Assembly: GCA_032622095.1 (NCBI GenBank)
Contig: CP136069.1
Coordinates: 163,173,043 to 163,237,042, forward strand
Direction: 5' to 3'
Length of the DNA stretch: 64,000 bases
From: Siphonodentalium dalli
Lineage: Eukaryota; Mollusca; Scaphopoda; Gadilida; Siphonodentaliidae
Numbering within the stretch: position 1 is the stretch's first letter; each line of letters opens with the position of its first letter. The notes under the pieces were generated by a model. The model was not told the DNA's origin. It saw nothing but the letters and a program-made list of their open reading frames with translations, and made no database searches. A program made the position numbers and the translations under genes. Below, one piece after another: positions 34,973 to 47,590 of the stretch.

Positions 34973-35964
34973 GTGGGTCTAATGTAGAACTATTCTCAGT
35001 TAAATATGTATTCGTCAGTTTTAAAGTTACTGTAAAACACGAAGGTCTAGTAAAAAATTAACAACCAGTGTAAATGAATTCATGGGTTCCAGACCTCGAG
35101 TTACAATAACAACATAGACTTGCAAATTAAAAAAAAATCAGTATCAAACAAGATATCGTCGCATCTTGCCACTTCATATTTGTATACGTAGGGTTGACAG
35201 GAAGACAGCCCATCTGGGCCATGTCGCTCCTGTATAATATCTTCTTTTTTTTAAATCACCATTGCCATACGCTTGTAAATATTATACAAATAAACAATCA
35301 AACAATCTAGCAATTATTATTCCAAACATGTTACTTCATACACTGAATCTAAATAGAAACTGAAATATAGGTTTCATGGAAATAATCTTTGAACAACGGG
35401 TGCTGTACCCACTTTTGAAGGACCGATAGCGAATCTACAAATTTCATTGGATGGCTGAGATATCTGTGCCGACAGACAGAAAAACCTTATAATTTCCAGT
35501 TGCTCCTTTGCATCCATCATGATCTCAGCAACATCGTACGAGTTATTTGACATGCAGATATATATAAACACAGTGCACCTTAATCCAGTTTCACACATGT
35601 CCGATTTCCGGTTGCGTTGCTGGAAACGGTCCGTTTCTTCCTTTCATACATGTTCGTTTCGGCCCAATAACGGACGAGTGTTACTGGTGATATCTCGTAT
35701 ATTATGGTAACGGAAATGACGAGGTCCTTTCGACATTCTCATAATCAATCATCTGTACTTTTGATGAACAGAAGTTCGTTGCATACCTGTGAGTGAAAAA
35801 AGGGCAGTTTTCTATAATACTACACTTCATTCCATAAGATATAACCAAAAGAAACAGAATGTCTATCCGTTAATTTCTTAAGAAACGGGCCATTATACGT
35901 CCGAGACAATAACTGAAAGTGACAGATGCGTTTTCCAGACATTTGTGAAAGATTACATTATCTG
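34973..35964. other. Intron, nothing recognised
   Basis: No exon or clear repeat up to the interrupted MITE copy at 35965. Confidence 0.5.
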
Positions 35965-37618
35965 TTAAAGGTACGGTTGGCCTTGGCGGTGGGTATCCTG
36001 TGAAAATATCTCCACCCGTCAAAAAGAAAGAACATCAAAATGTAGATAGACTTTGTCCGTATACAAATAAGAAATATCGCATAAACAGTATGTTATATTG
36101 TCATATAATTACAACTACTTTCGTTTTCTTCGAAATGCGGGCATTTGATCGGTCGAGAGGCTACCGCGTGACCTGCGTCTATCAGTGCATAGACTTTGCA
36201 GTAGACGAGTCACATCGCGTAGTGACACTTTAAGAAAATTGGGCGAGTCTATAACCGTCGCCCCACACGACGTCACCGGATGACGCGAAAGCGCGGAACG
36301 AGAATTCCATTAGAATTTCAGTGAAAAAACAACTCGAAAACTCAGTGTTAGAAACATTTGAACAAGTAGTCTATGTCTATATTCCATGTCTCTGCTTCTT
36401 ATCTACAGTATAGTATACCTATGTCTGTTCATTTCAGCCGTATTCATGTTTTTGTAAAGCTCGATTGAACACTCAAAGTTCGTGCCGCGTTTTTTATTTG
36501 TCCAATTTTCGAAAAAGCGTCTACGACAACGTGTATAGTTACTGCTGTGAACACAACTTATCATAAATCAGGCTGATCAACATGGCAAAATTAATTGGAA
36601 ATAAATATAAAATGTGTTACCCGATTACAACCCTTTTAACATTTTAACATTTCTCAGCTTTATTACAACGCTAATGACATGACATTTGTCACGAGCACAT
36701 TATATATGATCAGGGCATTTGTTTCCAAATTACATCGGCCATGATCGGACTTGAGTCTGGACTGGTCTGGAGTTAATAATTTTACCGGAGATCGCGTATT
36801 CGACTCTGTGTGTGTTGATAATTATTGGGTTGTTGTTGAGTCATTTTAAACGTAAATCGTAGCCAAACAAGTAATTATTTTTATCATGGATTGTTCATCG
36901 CTGAAAATTGAAGTTGAAGCGTAAATATTTTTTTTCTGAAAGTTTGCATGACGAAGTTGCTCGTTGACAATTTCGGCCAATTTATTTTCGGCCCATCAAC
37001 CAAATTTTGAGATCGTCCAACGGAAATCATGTTTTTGCAATTAATTTTCTGAGATGGATTAATAGTAGATAGCTGAAAATAAATTGTTATAGTTGTAATT
37101 ATAAGCCATCAACGTCGTTTTTCGGTTGATCTATGAGCGTATAGACCGATCAGTAGACGAATAACATACTTAGTATAATCCGCTTCGCGGAATTATACAG
37201 TATGTTATTCGTCTACTGATCGGTCTATACGCTCATAGATCAACCGAAAACGACGTTGATGAAATATATGTTTGACCATTGAATTGTAAACAAAAGCATA
37301 CACTGTTACTTTTCTGGCGTTTGTTTATATTATGATGGTAAACATAAAGAGCGTTCTTTATTGGTGAATTCCTGATATGGAACTAATAAAGAGCGTTTAT
37401 GCCATTTGTGTGTGATTAGCCAGTAGCATTATGCGGTCTTCTGTAACACAATCAGGCTCTTGCTTAGGTAAAATATAGTAGGTCTTTACGATAACATGCT
37501 GTTTACGCGATGGTCGTGGTATATATGAACGAAACTGTATGCGTTTTAATGTTTTTCTGTTTACAGTGTTTGGAACAAATATGAATATTTCAACAATTAA
37601 GGCCTCACGTGCCTTTAA
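35965..37618 (+). mobile_element. ~500-bp TTAA-flanked MITE, copy C, split by a 1.16-kb insertion
   Basis: The left part (35965-36104) matches copy A from TTAAAGGTACGGTTGGCCTT to TTGTCATAT, with a small internal deletion. The right part resumes at ~37264 (ATATGTTTGACCATTG) and runs through AACATAAAGAGCG, TGTGTGTGATTAGCCAG and AAGGCCTCACGTGCCTTTAA. The intervening ~1.16 kb is foreign to the other copies, so it is a later insertion into the MITE. Confidence 0.85.
36105..37261. mobile_element. Insertion ending in a 155-bp near-perfect palindrome
   Basis: ATAATTACAACTA at 36105 is mirrored by AGTTGTAATTAT at 37091, marking an inner segment of ~1 kb. Immediately after is a palindrome (37107-37261) with 61/62-base arms, one base different in length, and a 32-base loop that is itself palindromic around CCGCTTCGCGG. 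The composition of the left 200 bases is GC-richer than its surroundings. There is no coding signature. Confidence 0.8.
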
Positions 37619-38333
37619 ACAATGCGCAAAACGAATCCGCAACACGGATATGGAAACAGGCTGCCATATCTCACAGGTTTCAGCAGCCATTTGAGATTTT
37701 TGAAGCCAAACATTAGATGATTTAGTTGATTGATAGATGCGGTAATTTATTTTGAGGATTACTATGAAGTTCACTGTAGTTTTCTCAGATAATAGGCAAA
37801 GTTCCAATAGCATTATACCCATATGCAACGTATGTATGTTATGCTGTGTATCTATAACAGACACCTGGGCACCTAATTAACTATAGTAATATTGAGTTGT
37901 GTTCCGTTTATCTCGGAGTAAAGCATGTATGACCAAGCTGACTTTATGCTGAATCTGCTGGAGGGCGCCTTCGCCCTGTTGTCCCTCTTGGCTGAGAGCA
38001 AGAGGACAACGGCCCCCGCATGTTGGATTCCCTAGAACTACAAACACAACCTCACTATCACTCACTCACACATCAGTTCTTCTATGAGATCTAGGGCCGC
38101 AAATAAAATAATACATATACGTGTAGAATGAATATACCTGTATATGTAGATAGTGTACATCACTGATGCTATTTAATACTTACTTAGCTCTGAATCGACC
38201 TTACTGTGAATAGAAATCAAACTACATGTATTGGTCTATTGTGAGCCATTATTGTGAGGAAATATTCCGTACATTTATTTTTTGACAATGTCTATTATTT
38301 CGAATCGTATATATGACAGAACTAATTTTTCAG

Positions 38334-38522
38334 CGACATGCCCGGTACTAGCTCCTCCGACGAATGGGGCCGTCGCCTGTGATACATGGGTAGGAGGGGA
38401 GCTCTGTACACCTCAATGTATGTCTGGTTATGACATCGCGAATATCAATCTTGAGTCGATGAAGATGTTCGTTTGTAGCGGATCTGGCTGGCTGCCTGTC
38501 GATACTATACCTGACTGCACCC
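38334..38522 (+). CDS. Mosaic gene exon 5: Sushi (CCP) module
   Basis: A 189-base phase 1-1 exon (acceptor TTTTTCAG, donor GTATGT), 63 residues. Reads A-T-C-P-V-L-A-P-P-T-N-G-A-V-A-C, G-E-L-C-T-P-Q-C-M-S-G-Y, F-V-C-S-G-S-G-W and D-C-T. The P-x-N-G near the start, C-x3-C and G-x-W near the end are classical Sushi marks. It is the last Sushi before the unassigned linker exons. Confidence 0.93.
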
Positions 38523-38807
38523 GTATGTATAGTAACTTCATGATAATAGTCATACGTTTTTTAAATGTTTAATCTGATTTACCATAAAGATAAAAATAGT
38601 TAATATACTTATATATTTGATTTACCTAACAACAACATCAACATCTATTTTTGGTTTATGAACGCATCCTGCAAATTTTGTCACCAGATTGCAAAACAAA
38701 TTATGATTGCTTGGTTTATGATCATGTTGACCAAAATATCAATCATGTGATGTAGAACATAGTTGATTGATCAGTATTTTCTTTTGTTTTTCTTTGTTTT
38801 TCATCAT

Positions 38808-39260
38808 TTAACGGTACTCAATCCGAATTAACGCTCTCAAATGACTATTTCTGCGGCTTTGAGGGTGAAAAATATTTCATTGGAGTCGAGGAACCCACCC
38901 ATCAAAGCTCAGTGATCAGATATAGATTCTTGAAATTTTTTATTTCTCGAAATGTGTAATAATTTGTGGACCAGAATAGAGTTTTGAAACCGATGGTCTC
39001 GAACAAAATTGCGGATGAAGATGGATAACTCCAAAATCAAGTGGTAATACGGCCAAATTTCGTGATATGCAAGTTATGATACGGCCATATTTCTTTGAAC
39101 AACATGTTGATAAATAGCACGTTTGGGAAATTTTATACGATAGTTGACAGAGGTTAGCATTATTTTGTGGTAATTAATCGATTATGATAAAAGGCATTTT
39201 GATGAAGTGTTGTTGTAACTTGATGCTATGGGGACCATCTGGTTGGATTGAGTACCTTTA
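38808..39260. mobile_element. 453-bp TTAA MITE with GGTACTCAATCC ends, copy 1
   Basis: The left end TTAACGGTACTCAATCC and right end GGATTGAGTACCTTTAA are inverted repeats with one mismatch over 17 bases, including TTAA. The interior contains AAATATTTCATTGGAGTCGA, ATGGATAACTCCAAAATCAA and GTTGATAAATAGCA. Confidence 0.85.
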
Positions 39261-39609
39261 AACTGTTTAAATGGGAGGAAATAGCTCGGTTTATTTTTAG
39301 AATATGAATTATCGTCGTTTTTCAAAACATCTTTTGAAATGCATGCGCATATCACTGATTGTTGATTGTTGTGGTTGAGATGAATAGTTATTAATGTTCC
39401 CTCCTGCGTCTCCTATTTCTCACTCAAACGTTCGTAAACCTGGTTATAATATTAGTGTGGCGTAATATACAAATGTAATCATATTCCACTTATGAACCCA
39501 TCCCAGGAAGTTCTGATGGTCAGACATCGACTTCTAAACGAGGACGCGTTTTACCAGGCTTTCAATAGTTAAAAGTTTTAAAAGTAGAAATATTTCCTGT
39601 GATAATGAT

Positions 39610-40055
39610 ATCCTTTTATTGTCTCATTCTTGCAAACTACTATTTCCTTGGCTTCGGGGGTAAAAAATATTTGATTCGGGTCGAGGGACCCGCTCATCGT
39701 AGCTCAGAGTGATCAGATATCGATGTTTGAAATGTATTATTTTTCACCACCGACAATTTTAAGTCGCCCGGTAAATAGTCGACGAGAGCCGGTCTAGGAC
39801 CAAATTGCGAATGCAGATGGATAACTCAAAAATCAAGTGGCTTTTTTGTGTCAGATATTTGACAAACCGGCAGAATGTCGTTGAATAAAATGTTGATAAA
39901 TAACAGGTTTTGGGCATTTTATACTATAGTTGACTGTGGTTATCATTACTTTTGGTCAATTACTCGATTCTGATAACTGAAGCTGCATTTCAAAAAAATG
40001 TCGTTGTTGGAATCTGATGATATGGGGACCATCGATTCAGATTGAGTACCTTTAA
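39610..40055. mobile_element. GGTACTCAATCC MITE, copy 2 (left end damaged)
   Basis: Direct-orientation copy of 38808-39260: AAAAATATTTGATTCGGGTC, AGATGGATAACTCAAAAATC, TGTTGATAAATAACAGG and GATTGAGTACCTTTAA at the right end. The left terminus cannot be matched. A still more diverged relative may lie around 54640-54760. Confidence 0.75.
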
Positions 40056-40233
40056 TGTGTTACTCTCATTGTATTGATCTAGTTTTGTGACACTGTGCAT
40101 CATTATGAACATTGATTGTTTTATGATTTGCCTGGCGACTTGAAGTAAAAATTATCTTACATAATTTGGGTAAATTTTGGCCATCTGAAACAGAACGTAT
40201 GGTCTTTGTGGGGCCCATATTTTCCAATATTTG

Positions 40234-41083
40234 ATGGAATCATAATACAAGATTCTGTTCAATTATATTAGTAATCACAGCATACTGTTCATACCATTGG
40301 TGCAACATTTTAAGAGTATAATTAATGGTGGATTATGTTAGATATCCAAAATGTGAACTTTATTGAGGTTTTTTAAAATTAATTTTTCTTACAATGATCC
40401 AACAAATAAAAAGTCCATATCTGAGAAACAAATATGGGAATGTGTACTGAACACTGAAGAATGATACAATATAAAAACTATTCATATCTCTTGGTGTTCT
40501 TTGAAAAATTTACTTTGAACCAGTTGTTGGCAAATGATATATTTACTTACTTTTCATGACCGACTGAGAGTTGGCAGTTTATTGGTCACCTTTCTCATGC
40601 CAATATGTTCAGTCTGGAATTACTATAAGCTGATGATGCCACTGGTCAATGAGAGATTATTCCATGAGCGGTGACCTGTTTACGGGTTACAACCTGGTAT
40701 GCTCGATTGGAGCTTAACAAAAATACGGCACATCACACTGCCATTGGCCACATATTGACACATAGACTGCCAGCTCATAGTCAGCTATGTTAAGCTATGT
40801 TAAGTTAATTTTCCAAAACCCACAAGAAATGTGAATATGTTTATACGTCTTCGTGGTGTTCAGTACACATTCCCGTATTTGTTTTTTTTTTATAGATATG
40901 GACTGTGTTTGTTGGACCATTGAAAGAAGCAATATTTTTTTTAAACTTCTATAAACTTTACATGTTGTATGTTTAACATAATCAAACATGCATTGTACTC
41001 TTAAAATGTTGCATCAATGGGCTTGGTTGTGGTGATTACTAACGTAAGTGAACAGAATGTTTATATAGATTCCATCACATTTT
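40234..41083. mobile_element. ~850-bp fold-back element with long arms
   Basis: The left arm from ~40234 (ATGGAATCATAATACAAGAT...TTAGTAATCACAG...TGCAACATTTTAAGAGTATA) is mirrored in the right arm ending ~41083 (TACTCTTAAAATGTTGCATC...TGATTACTAAC...AGATTCCATCAC). Arms are about 330 bases, diverged, around a ~180-base centre at which AGTTGGCAGTTTAT and ACTGCCAGCT also pair. No coding frame. Confidence 0.75.
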
Positions 41084-41521
41084 TGATAAAAGAATTGTCC
41101 ACAAAGATCTTAAGAATTTTTTTTTAAATAAATATATTATTGCGTTCCATGTATTAAAAATGGTGTATTTCTTCGTTGTATTTTCTGTACAGATACGGGC
41201 TCTGACGTAATCATTTTGAGTCAGAGAGACTAGTTAATCGGATTTTTCTCCAGTTATTTTCTATGAACTAGGAATGAAAATGTGGCTATTTTAGCACATT
41301 TCATTGTAGATGTTTAATTGTTTATCTCTTAAGTGAAACATGTTCAACACTAGATGTTAATATTGTCTTGTTTTTGTAATCATAATAGAAACATGCATCG
41401 ATAAGGAGTTTCGTTGAACTCCCATGGTTGGAATGGATGCCACGAAGAGATAGAGCATCTTTAAACGTTTCTTGTTCGAAAAAGTTTTCAGGGATTCAGA
41501 TTAGTTAATTTTGTCATACAG

Positions 41522-41732
41522 GATCGATAATTCCCGGGCGGACGTACATGCCCAGTGAATTCTACTACTTCGATGGAGACTGTTCTACAACCGCACAGGA
41601 CCAGATTAAATCTAACTTCATAAACATTCTTCAACACAGTTCATTCAGTAGCCAATGTTTACCAGATTCATGCACGGCTGACAACGTTGCAGTGAGATGT
41701 GGGGATGTCGGGAGTAAGAAGAAACGAGCAAT
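41522..41732 (+). CDS. Mosaic gene exon 6: unassigned linker, part 1
   Basis: A phase-1 acceptor (CATACAG) opens a frame reading I-P-G-R-T-Y, E-F-Y-Y-F-D-G-D-C, I-K-S-N-F-I-N-I-L, then S-S-Q-C, D-S-C-T-A-D-N-V-A-V-R-C-G-D-V-G-S and K-K-K-R-A. The chosen donor is AAT then GTGCGT, phase 2, because only it joins in frame with the next exon's leading base. A strong alternative donor (GGGA then GTAAGA, after ~41713) is phase 1 and would not. The segment has five cysteines and a K-K-K-R proprotein-convertase-like motif. I do not recognise a named domain; its position between Sushi and cysteine-rich modules matches the linker region of SVEP1-like proteins. Confidence 0.75.
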
Positions 41733-44700
41733 GTGCGTAGAGCCTGGCTTCCATAGAAAGCTATTGCACCAAATAGTTATCACATAATATTAAATGCATC
41801 TTTATGCAGGAACGAGGAATTTCAGCTGCAACCACCTCCTTTGAAGACTAAAATGGGACACATCATTTCAACCTCACAACTAGTCGTTTAATTCCCACCC
41901 CTCCACTGGTATTATGGCTTTCAAACTGATGGACTGAAATTGTGACTAAAAGTAGCAACGTTTTCAAATCTTTGTCTAACAACAACATATTTCACACTAG
42001 ATATTGGGTGGATTAAACCATTCTTTACCAAACATACATTAATGAGTAGTTATCCCATTTGGAAATGTTCAGATAATAAGTTCAACAAACGATCTATCGA
42101 ACGTATTATCTGAACATTTCCCACCAATGAATATGAATTCTTCTGCACTTGTATTATCTATTGGCTTGTCTGCTGTTATTACATGACCATCCCTACAAAT
42201 GCATAAGAACATTCCAGTGTACTTTTATAAATCTGAAATCCCTTCAGTATAGAATAAATTAAAACATGAGAATAATCTCAGTCAGTTTTCAATCAGAATT
42301 TCCAACTATTGTTGCTTCACTTCATGCATCAGATTTCCAATTGATGAACGTTTGAACCAAAGTTGGTTGAGTAATACACCGCCAACCACTTATAAGAGTA
42401 ATTCCACTGGTGACTGTATACGAATCCTACCCAAAACTCTCCCTGGAAGTCTTTCCAGAGGTGTTTCCCATCGATGTGGGAAGCTGACAAATTGCAATGC
42501 AGTAACGTTTAAAATTCATGTTTTGACGACTAATAAGTCAGAGGCGGGTTTCTGTGAATTTCTAGTCATTCACCAGTCATCTTATGAATGTGATCTCGCG
42601 TGTTTCTTTGACCACAATTATTTCTTCGTTAGAAAAACGTCGACCGATACAATTTATATATGCAGTTGAATATTTACTACTAGCACATTGAACATTCCTT
42701 GTTGTATTTTCGTTATTTACGTCATTTCAAATGACGATATCACGATTGAGAATTACAACAGACATCTAATTTTGGGTTAAGGCCCGTTTGAAACGACGGA
42801 ATTTGTCGACTCGAATCTAATTGTATTAAATCCGGCAACAATGGAGTGATTAAATATGATTACTAAAATCGCCAATATAAACATATATGACCACATGCAC
42901 AAGTCTGCAGTAAATATATCGATATATACATATATGTTTCAATCTAACAGTATCATCTACGGGAAGATACAAAAATCCCAAGCCTCTTATCTTGCAGTGG
43001 GTTTGAAATGTTCCACTTTAAGATCAAGGTAGTGGTTGCGATTATAGCACGCGTTTGACATTTAAAGCATATAAGCAGATGTGCATCTTACATGAATTAA
43101 ATTAACAACATATGTTGGCACTGAATGGTATATATGTGACTGACATAATTATGGAATATGATTTCAACCCATTCGTTAGTGTGAACATTCGGGGAATTTG
43201 CCCGAAAACATGAAATCAGACCAAACATATTGCTAATGGCCCAAAAAAAATTTCTATCAACAAGGGTAAGCCTCACCTTTTACGCTGTTGAGACATGCAC
43301 TGCAGCCGGGCAGTCGACAAATACAGTATCTGGATTAACCGTAAACAAAGAAATTGCACCTCGCTTGATGTGGGATGTCTAGGACATGTCGTTAAACGAG
43401 TAAAATATAAATTATAAAATATTTAAATTTAAAACGAGGGCGCTGCTTTAAAAAACGCATCACCATATATATATGATATGTTATAATGGAGGTCGCAGAA
43501 TCGAATACCTCATTTCGAACGGCCATAATTCGCAAAGTCTGCTCCGATTCTTAAAATTGCAACGCCAATCGAGCGAGTGAAAGCTATATTTTCCAAATAC
43601 GGTACACAGTTCCAGGATATACTGTTCCAAAAATTCTTAATGTATCGCCGGATCAAAATCTGCCGAAATCAACCGCATATTTGAAGTCGCCACTCTGTTC
43701 CTATACGTCAGCAATAAGTGAAAATATTTGTTCATTGAGAATGAACTGATTGACCTATTGACGTGCACGCATTGAGTATATTAATCGTTAATTTGTTCAA
43801 CCGGCATCATGCGTTATTTGTGTAATCCGAAATCCCTTCGTGATTACCGTTGAATGACAGGAAAAGAGTGGCGACGTGGATACAAATAACATTAAATATG
43901 TCGACTCGGGACGACGTTGTGTATAAGATGTGGGGGTTTTATCGATAACTATTGAGTTTGAGATGGATGGTATGTTTCCTCCTGTAGTTAAAACAGTGGT
44001 ACCCAGGTGCCGGTGCTCTCCGTGATGGTTTTGTTCAGCATCTGTTTTCGACGTTTTTGAACGAGGAGGTATTCGATTTCGTTATCTCCCTTGTGACCTT
44101 TGATATCAATTGCGATATGTTATTAAAGTTCAGTAATTTTTTATTAATATTTTAACTCGTTTTAACGAAAGGCCCCTATAGTCTAGGATTCCAAACATCT
44201 GACAGCTTTATATCGGATATAGGACAATATAGGACAAATGTCATTTTATTTCAAATAAATGCGATTTGTGTTTAATCGAGGTAACGCTGAGTATTTGAAA
44301 ATAACTGATTGTTTGCCTAAAACCACAAATTTCACATTAAATACTTATTGTAAATTCAAACTGTTTACATTTACCCATAAAGTCATGAATTACTATTTGT
44401 CAAAGGGCAGACGCACGTTTTGCATAAATCCAGCCACAATTGCATCAAATTCGAAAACAGAGAAGACAAAAACAATGGACTGTAATACATTTGAGCCATT
44501 TTGAGGTGTTGAAAAGTTTATTTTCTTTTGTCCCTTTAGGTACCAAGAACTTCAAAAATAATTAACAATTTCATTCAACAATCCACTCACTAACTATCTT
44601 ATATTGTTGGCTCAGAGTGGTGGCTTCGTGTGTTTCATAATGTTGAGTTAAATTTCTAATTGCATGATATAACTTCATAACCCTATATATTGCAAATAAA

Positions 44701-46083
44701 GAATAAATCGGCCACAAATAATTCAGCCCAATGCAAACAAATGTTGTTATTCAGGCAAGGATCAATCAATTATTAGAGATACTGGGTCAGTCGGGATATG
44801 GCGATGGACCTATGACCTCAATCTCATCTTAGCCCAATGTGTTTCTGTCCAGCAGGCATTGCATAAACAATCTTTAGTGTAGAAAACTAGGAGGTTGCCC
44901 GTCAAAATGACGGATGACAAACATGACATGCAGGGAAATCGTGCGAACAATTAGTAAATTATTAGTGCCCCTTCAAGTATTTAAAAATAATTATTAGTCA
45001 CTTAAGGTAAACAGGCTAATTGCATACACTCTCCGGATAAAGTTACAATCCATCTTTTAAGCTGAAAATAAACGCTCATTCTTGCTAATTATTAGTGCCA
45101 ATTTGAGCCATTTGAGATCAACGTCACATATCCCTGACATTCCCCGTGTCATGTTACCTATATCAATCACCAATTTTCCCGCATGTCTCATGAACTGATG
45201 ATAAACGCTCTTTGCTGATCATGAAATTTATTAGTTCCTCTTTAAATACATGTGGTCATCCGAGATCAAAGGCGCCTATCTCATGATATCCCCTGGTATT
45301 GTCAACATATGTGTACCAATTTGCCTACATACCTTCTAACGTCTAAGCGTATAATGAACACTCTGTATTGCTCATGTATGCCTCTTTAAGTCGCCCGATG
45401 TAAAAAAAATGAAGGGGGAACAAACGCGTGCAGAAGAATATCGTCATCGCTAATAGCGATAGAATGAAAGCGGCAAACTGTGCGCGGAGTTTTTCCGGCA
45501 TTTAGCTTTGCCACGGATGTCGTTAAAACCACATTCGACTTATATCGTCTTGTACGCATTATATAAGTAAAATATCGCCTTGATCACCTTTGGGAGATGC
45601 GTTATTTCTTAGTTTGTCTTATACCAATTGGCCTGATATTTTAGTATTCTAAGATTTCCCACAGGACATTGTCAAAATTTGGGCACAATCAGACATGAGG
45701 GTGATATAGATTTAAACGCGCCAAAATCGTGACAGATGTACACTGATACACACACACCCTCACACACAGACACACACTTGGATCGATTATATTTGGGTGG
45801 GTGTCATTTCGCATGAAAATAATTAGGAAATTTCTTGAATTAAGAACAATTAAATCTCCTCTCATGATCTTCAGATATGATATAATATATATATTAACAG
45901 CACTTCCAAGCACTTTGATTTCCAAAGAGTGTCAAATGACCTTGTTTGTGCACGCACGTTTCTTGCCACACAGTCTCCAATTATTGTGAAAATCAGGTGT
46001 AGTCCGATGTTTGTGTCTAAAGCGTAACGTAGTTCTCTTTGCCTAGATATAGCCCTGACCATTCCAGTTTTATTCGATTTCAG
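41733..46083. other. Large phase-2 intron with repeats
   Basis: Contains a hairpin (GGAAATGTTCAGATAATA/TATTATCTGAACATTTCC, 42061-42121) with flanks recurring near 59920, a 105-codon unsupported frame (42352-42669), and AATTATTAGTGCC units at 44950-45400. A CA-rich tract lies at 45748-45776. No exon was recognised in this 4.3 kb. Confidence 0.55.
44950..45400. repeat. AATTATTAGTGCC repeat, about four units
   Basis: ATTATTAGTGCC(C/A)..., GAGATCAACG/GAGATCAAAG, TATCCC(T)GACAT or CTCATGATATCCC, GTGTCATGTTACC, CATGTCTCATGAACTGATGA and TAAACGCTCTTTGCTGATC recur at ~130-170-base intervals; related to 23680-23945. Confidence 0.65.
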
Positions 46084-46328
46084 CGCCAGAATTTATGTCA
46101 GTTTTGAGATATCCATGCCCACCCAGACTGATGGAACTACTTACGCACAACACGATATGATGCTCGCGACTGCTGCCGAAGAGCTACGAACAGATTTAGC
46201 AAGCGGAGACTTCAACGTTGTCATTAATGTACTAACATACACAGCAGATGCCAATAGTTTAACATACGGTTATGCAACACCCTCTTGTGAATCAGGATCC
46301 ATACCAGTGTCAAATATGCTGAGTTGTG
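46084..46328 (+). CDS. Mosaic gene exon 7: unassigned linker, part 2
   Basis: A 245-base exon from acceptor GATTTCAG to donor GTATGT, phase 2 in and phase 1 out. Frame: A-R-I-Y-V-S-F-E-I-S, then Y-A-Q-H-D-M-M-L-A-T-A-A-E-E-L, D-F-N-V-V-I-N-V-L-T-Y, Y-A-T-P-S-C and N-M-L-S-C. The alternation of a beta-like strand, a helix and another strand just after a basic K-K-K-R resembles SEA-type cleavage modules in general layout only; I see no diagnostic motif. The last cysteines lead into the ephrin-receptor-like modules. The only phase-2 junction outside the jellyroll domain lies at its start. Confidence 0.82.
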
Positions 46329-46381
46329 GTATGTATTTCCACAGAACTATAATTGATATATAATTGATATAATTCTTTGTC

Positions 46382-46883
46382 TTAAAGGCACGTGCGGCCT
46401 TAATTGTCGAAAATATTCATATTTGTTCCAAACACCGTAAACAGAAAAACAGTAAAACGCATACAGTTTCGTTCATATATACCATGACCATCGCGTAAAC
46501 AGCATGTTATCATAAAGACCTCATATAGTTTACCTAAGCAAGAGCCTGATTGTGTTACAGAAGACAGCACAATGCTACTGGCTAATCACACACAAATGGC
46601 ATAAACGCTCTTTATTAGTTCCATATAAGGTATTCACCAACAAAGAACGCTCTTTATGTTTACCATCATAATATAAACAAACACCAGAAAAGTAACTTTT
46701 TACGCTTTTGTTTACATAACAATGGTCAAACAAATGACCATAACATACTGTTTATGCAATATTTCTTATTTGTATACGGACAAAGTCTATCTACATTTTG
46801 ATGTTCTTTCTGTTTGTGGCGGTTTTTGACGGGTGGAGATATTTTCACAGGATACCCACCGCCAAGGCCAACCGTGTCTTTAA
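46382..46883 (-). mobile_element. ~500-bp TTAA-flanked MITE, copy E (reverse orientation)
   Basis: Reading on the minus strand it matches copy A end to end: termini TTAAAGGCACGTGCGGCCTT and GGCCAACCGTGTCTTTAA, with GGTTTTTGACGGGTGG and GCTCTTTATGTTTACCATC inside. The 68-codon frame at 46798 lies over its end and is not a gene. Confidence 0.9.
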
Positions 46884-47373
46884 TTTGAATTTTGGATGGA
46901 TTAACATTTCTAGTCCATTGTTAATAAACAACAAAACGCACATGAGTTGTGAAATTATGATATTTGAAGTGTTCCTAAGTTCGACTTTTAACTTCTGTGC
47001 ATAGGCAGTTACTATGGGGCTGAAATTAAGTAGGAAATCAGATATATCATATAATAAAAGGGACCTAGTGGAATTTAGTCATATTGATATCTACATTATA
47101 GTTACAAGTTTTAATCATTCATTATATTTCTCTCTTCGTGTGCGTGATAAGAGAGTACACATTACCACGTGAGTGATATACTATATACACACATGTATAA
47201 GGTAATTAAGTAACAATACATAAATTGATGTAACACCATATACATGTATATATTCAGCTTACTAGGACCACCCACTGATGCACTCCCGGTCATTGTACAT
47301 TTGTAGATTATCAACGTTTGATGTTGTTACAATTTCGCCATCGTGGAATATATATTTTTAGTTATTATATGTA

Positions 47374-47590
47374 CCTTAATAATGTACCTCACTGTATGTG
47401 AAGGTCCCAACTCGAAATTTCTCGATTAAAGTGAATTTGTGAGCAATTTTGCTTTGCGTCGCTTACAATTATGGATTTTTTTCCTGATTAATTAATTCAA
47501 CGTTTTTTTGCCATATCGGCTCACACAAGTCACAGAAAACATGCAATTTGGAGTTGGGACTTTCACCTACAGTGAAGTACATTATTAAGG
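47374..47590. mobile_element. ~220-bp MITE with ~40-bp arms
   Basis: CCTTAATAATGTACCTCACT with GTGAAGGTCCCAACTC on the left is mirrored by GAGTTGGGACTTTCAC with AGTGAAGTACATTATTAAGG on the right. No coding capacity. Confidence 0.85.

Noticed and set aside
37397-37864. 155-codon open frame on the minus strand
   Set aside because: Its 3' half is the MITE copy C right end and the remainder shows no domain; other MITE copies do not keep the frame.
42352-42669. 105-codon + strand frame with several cysteines
   Set aside because: Has a few cysteines but no module spacing, and joining it would break the phase between exons 41522-41732 and 46084-46328.
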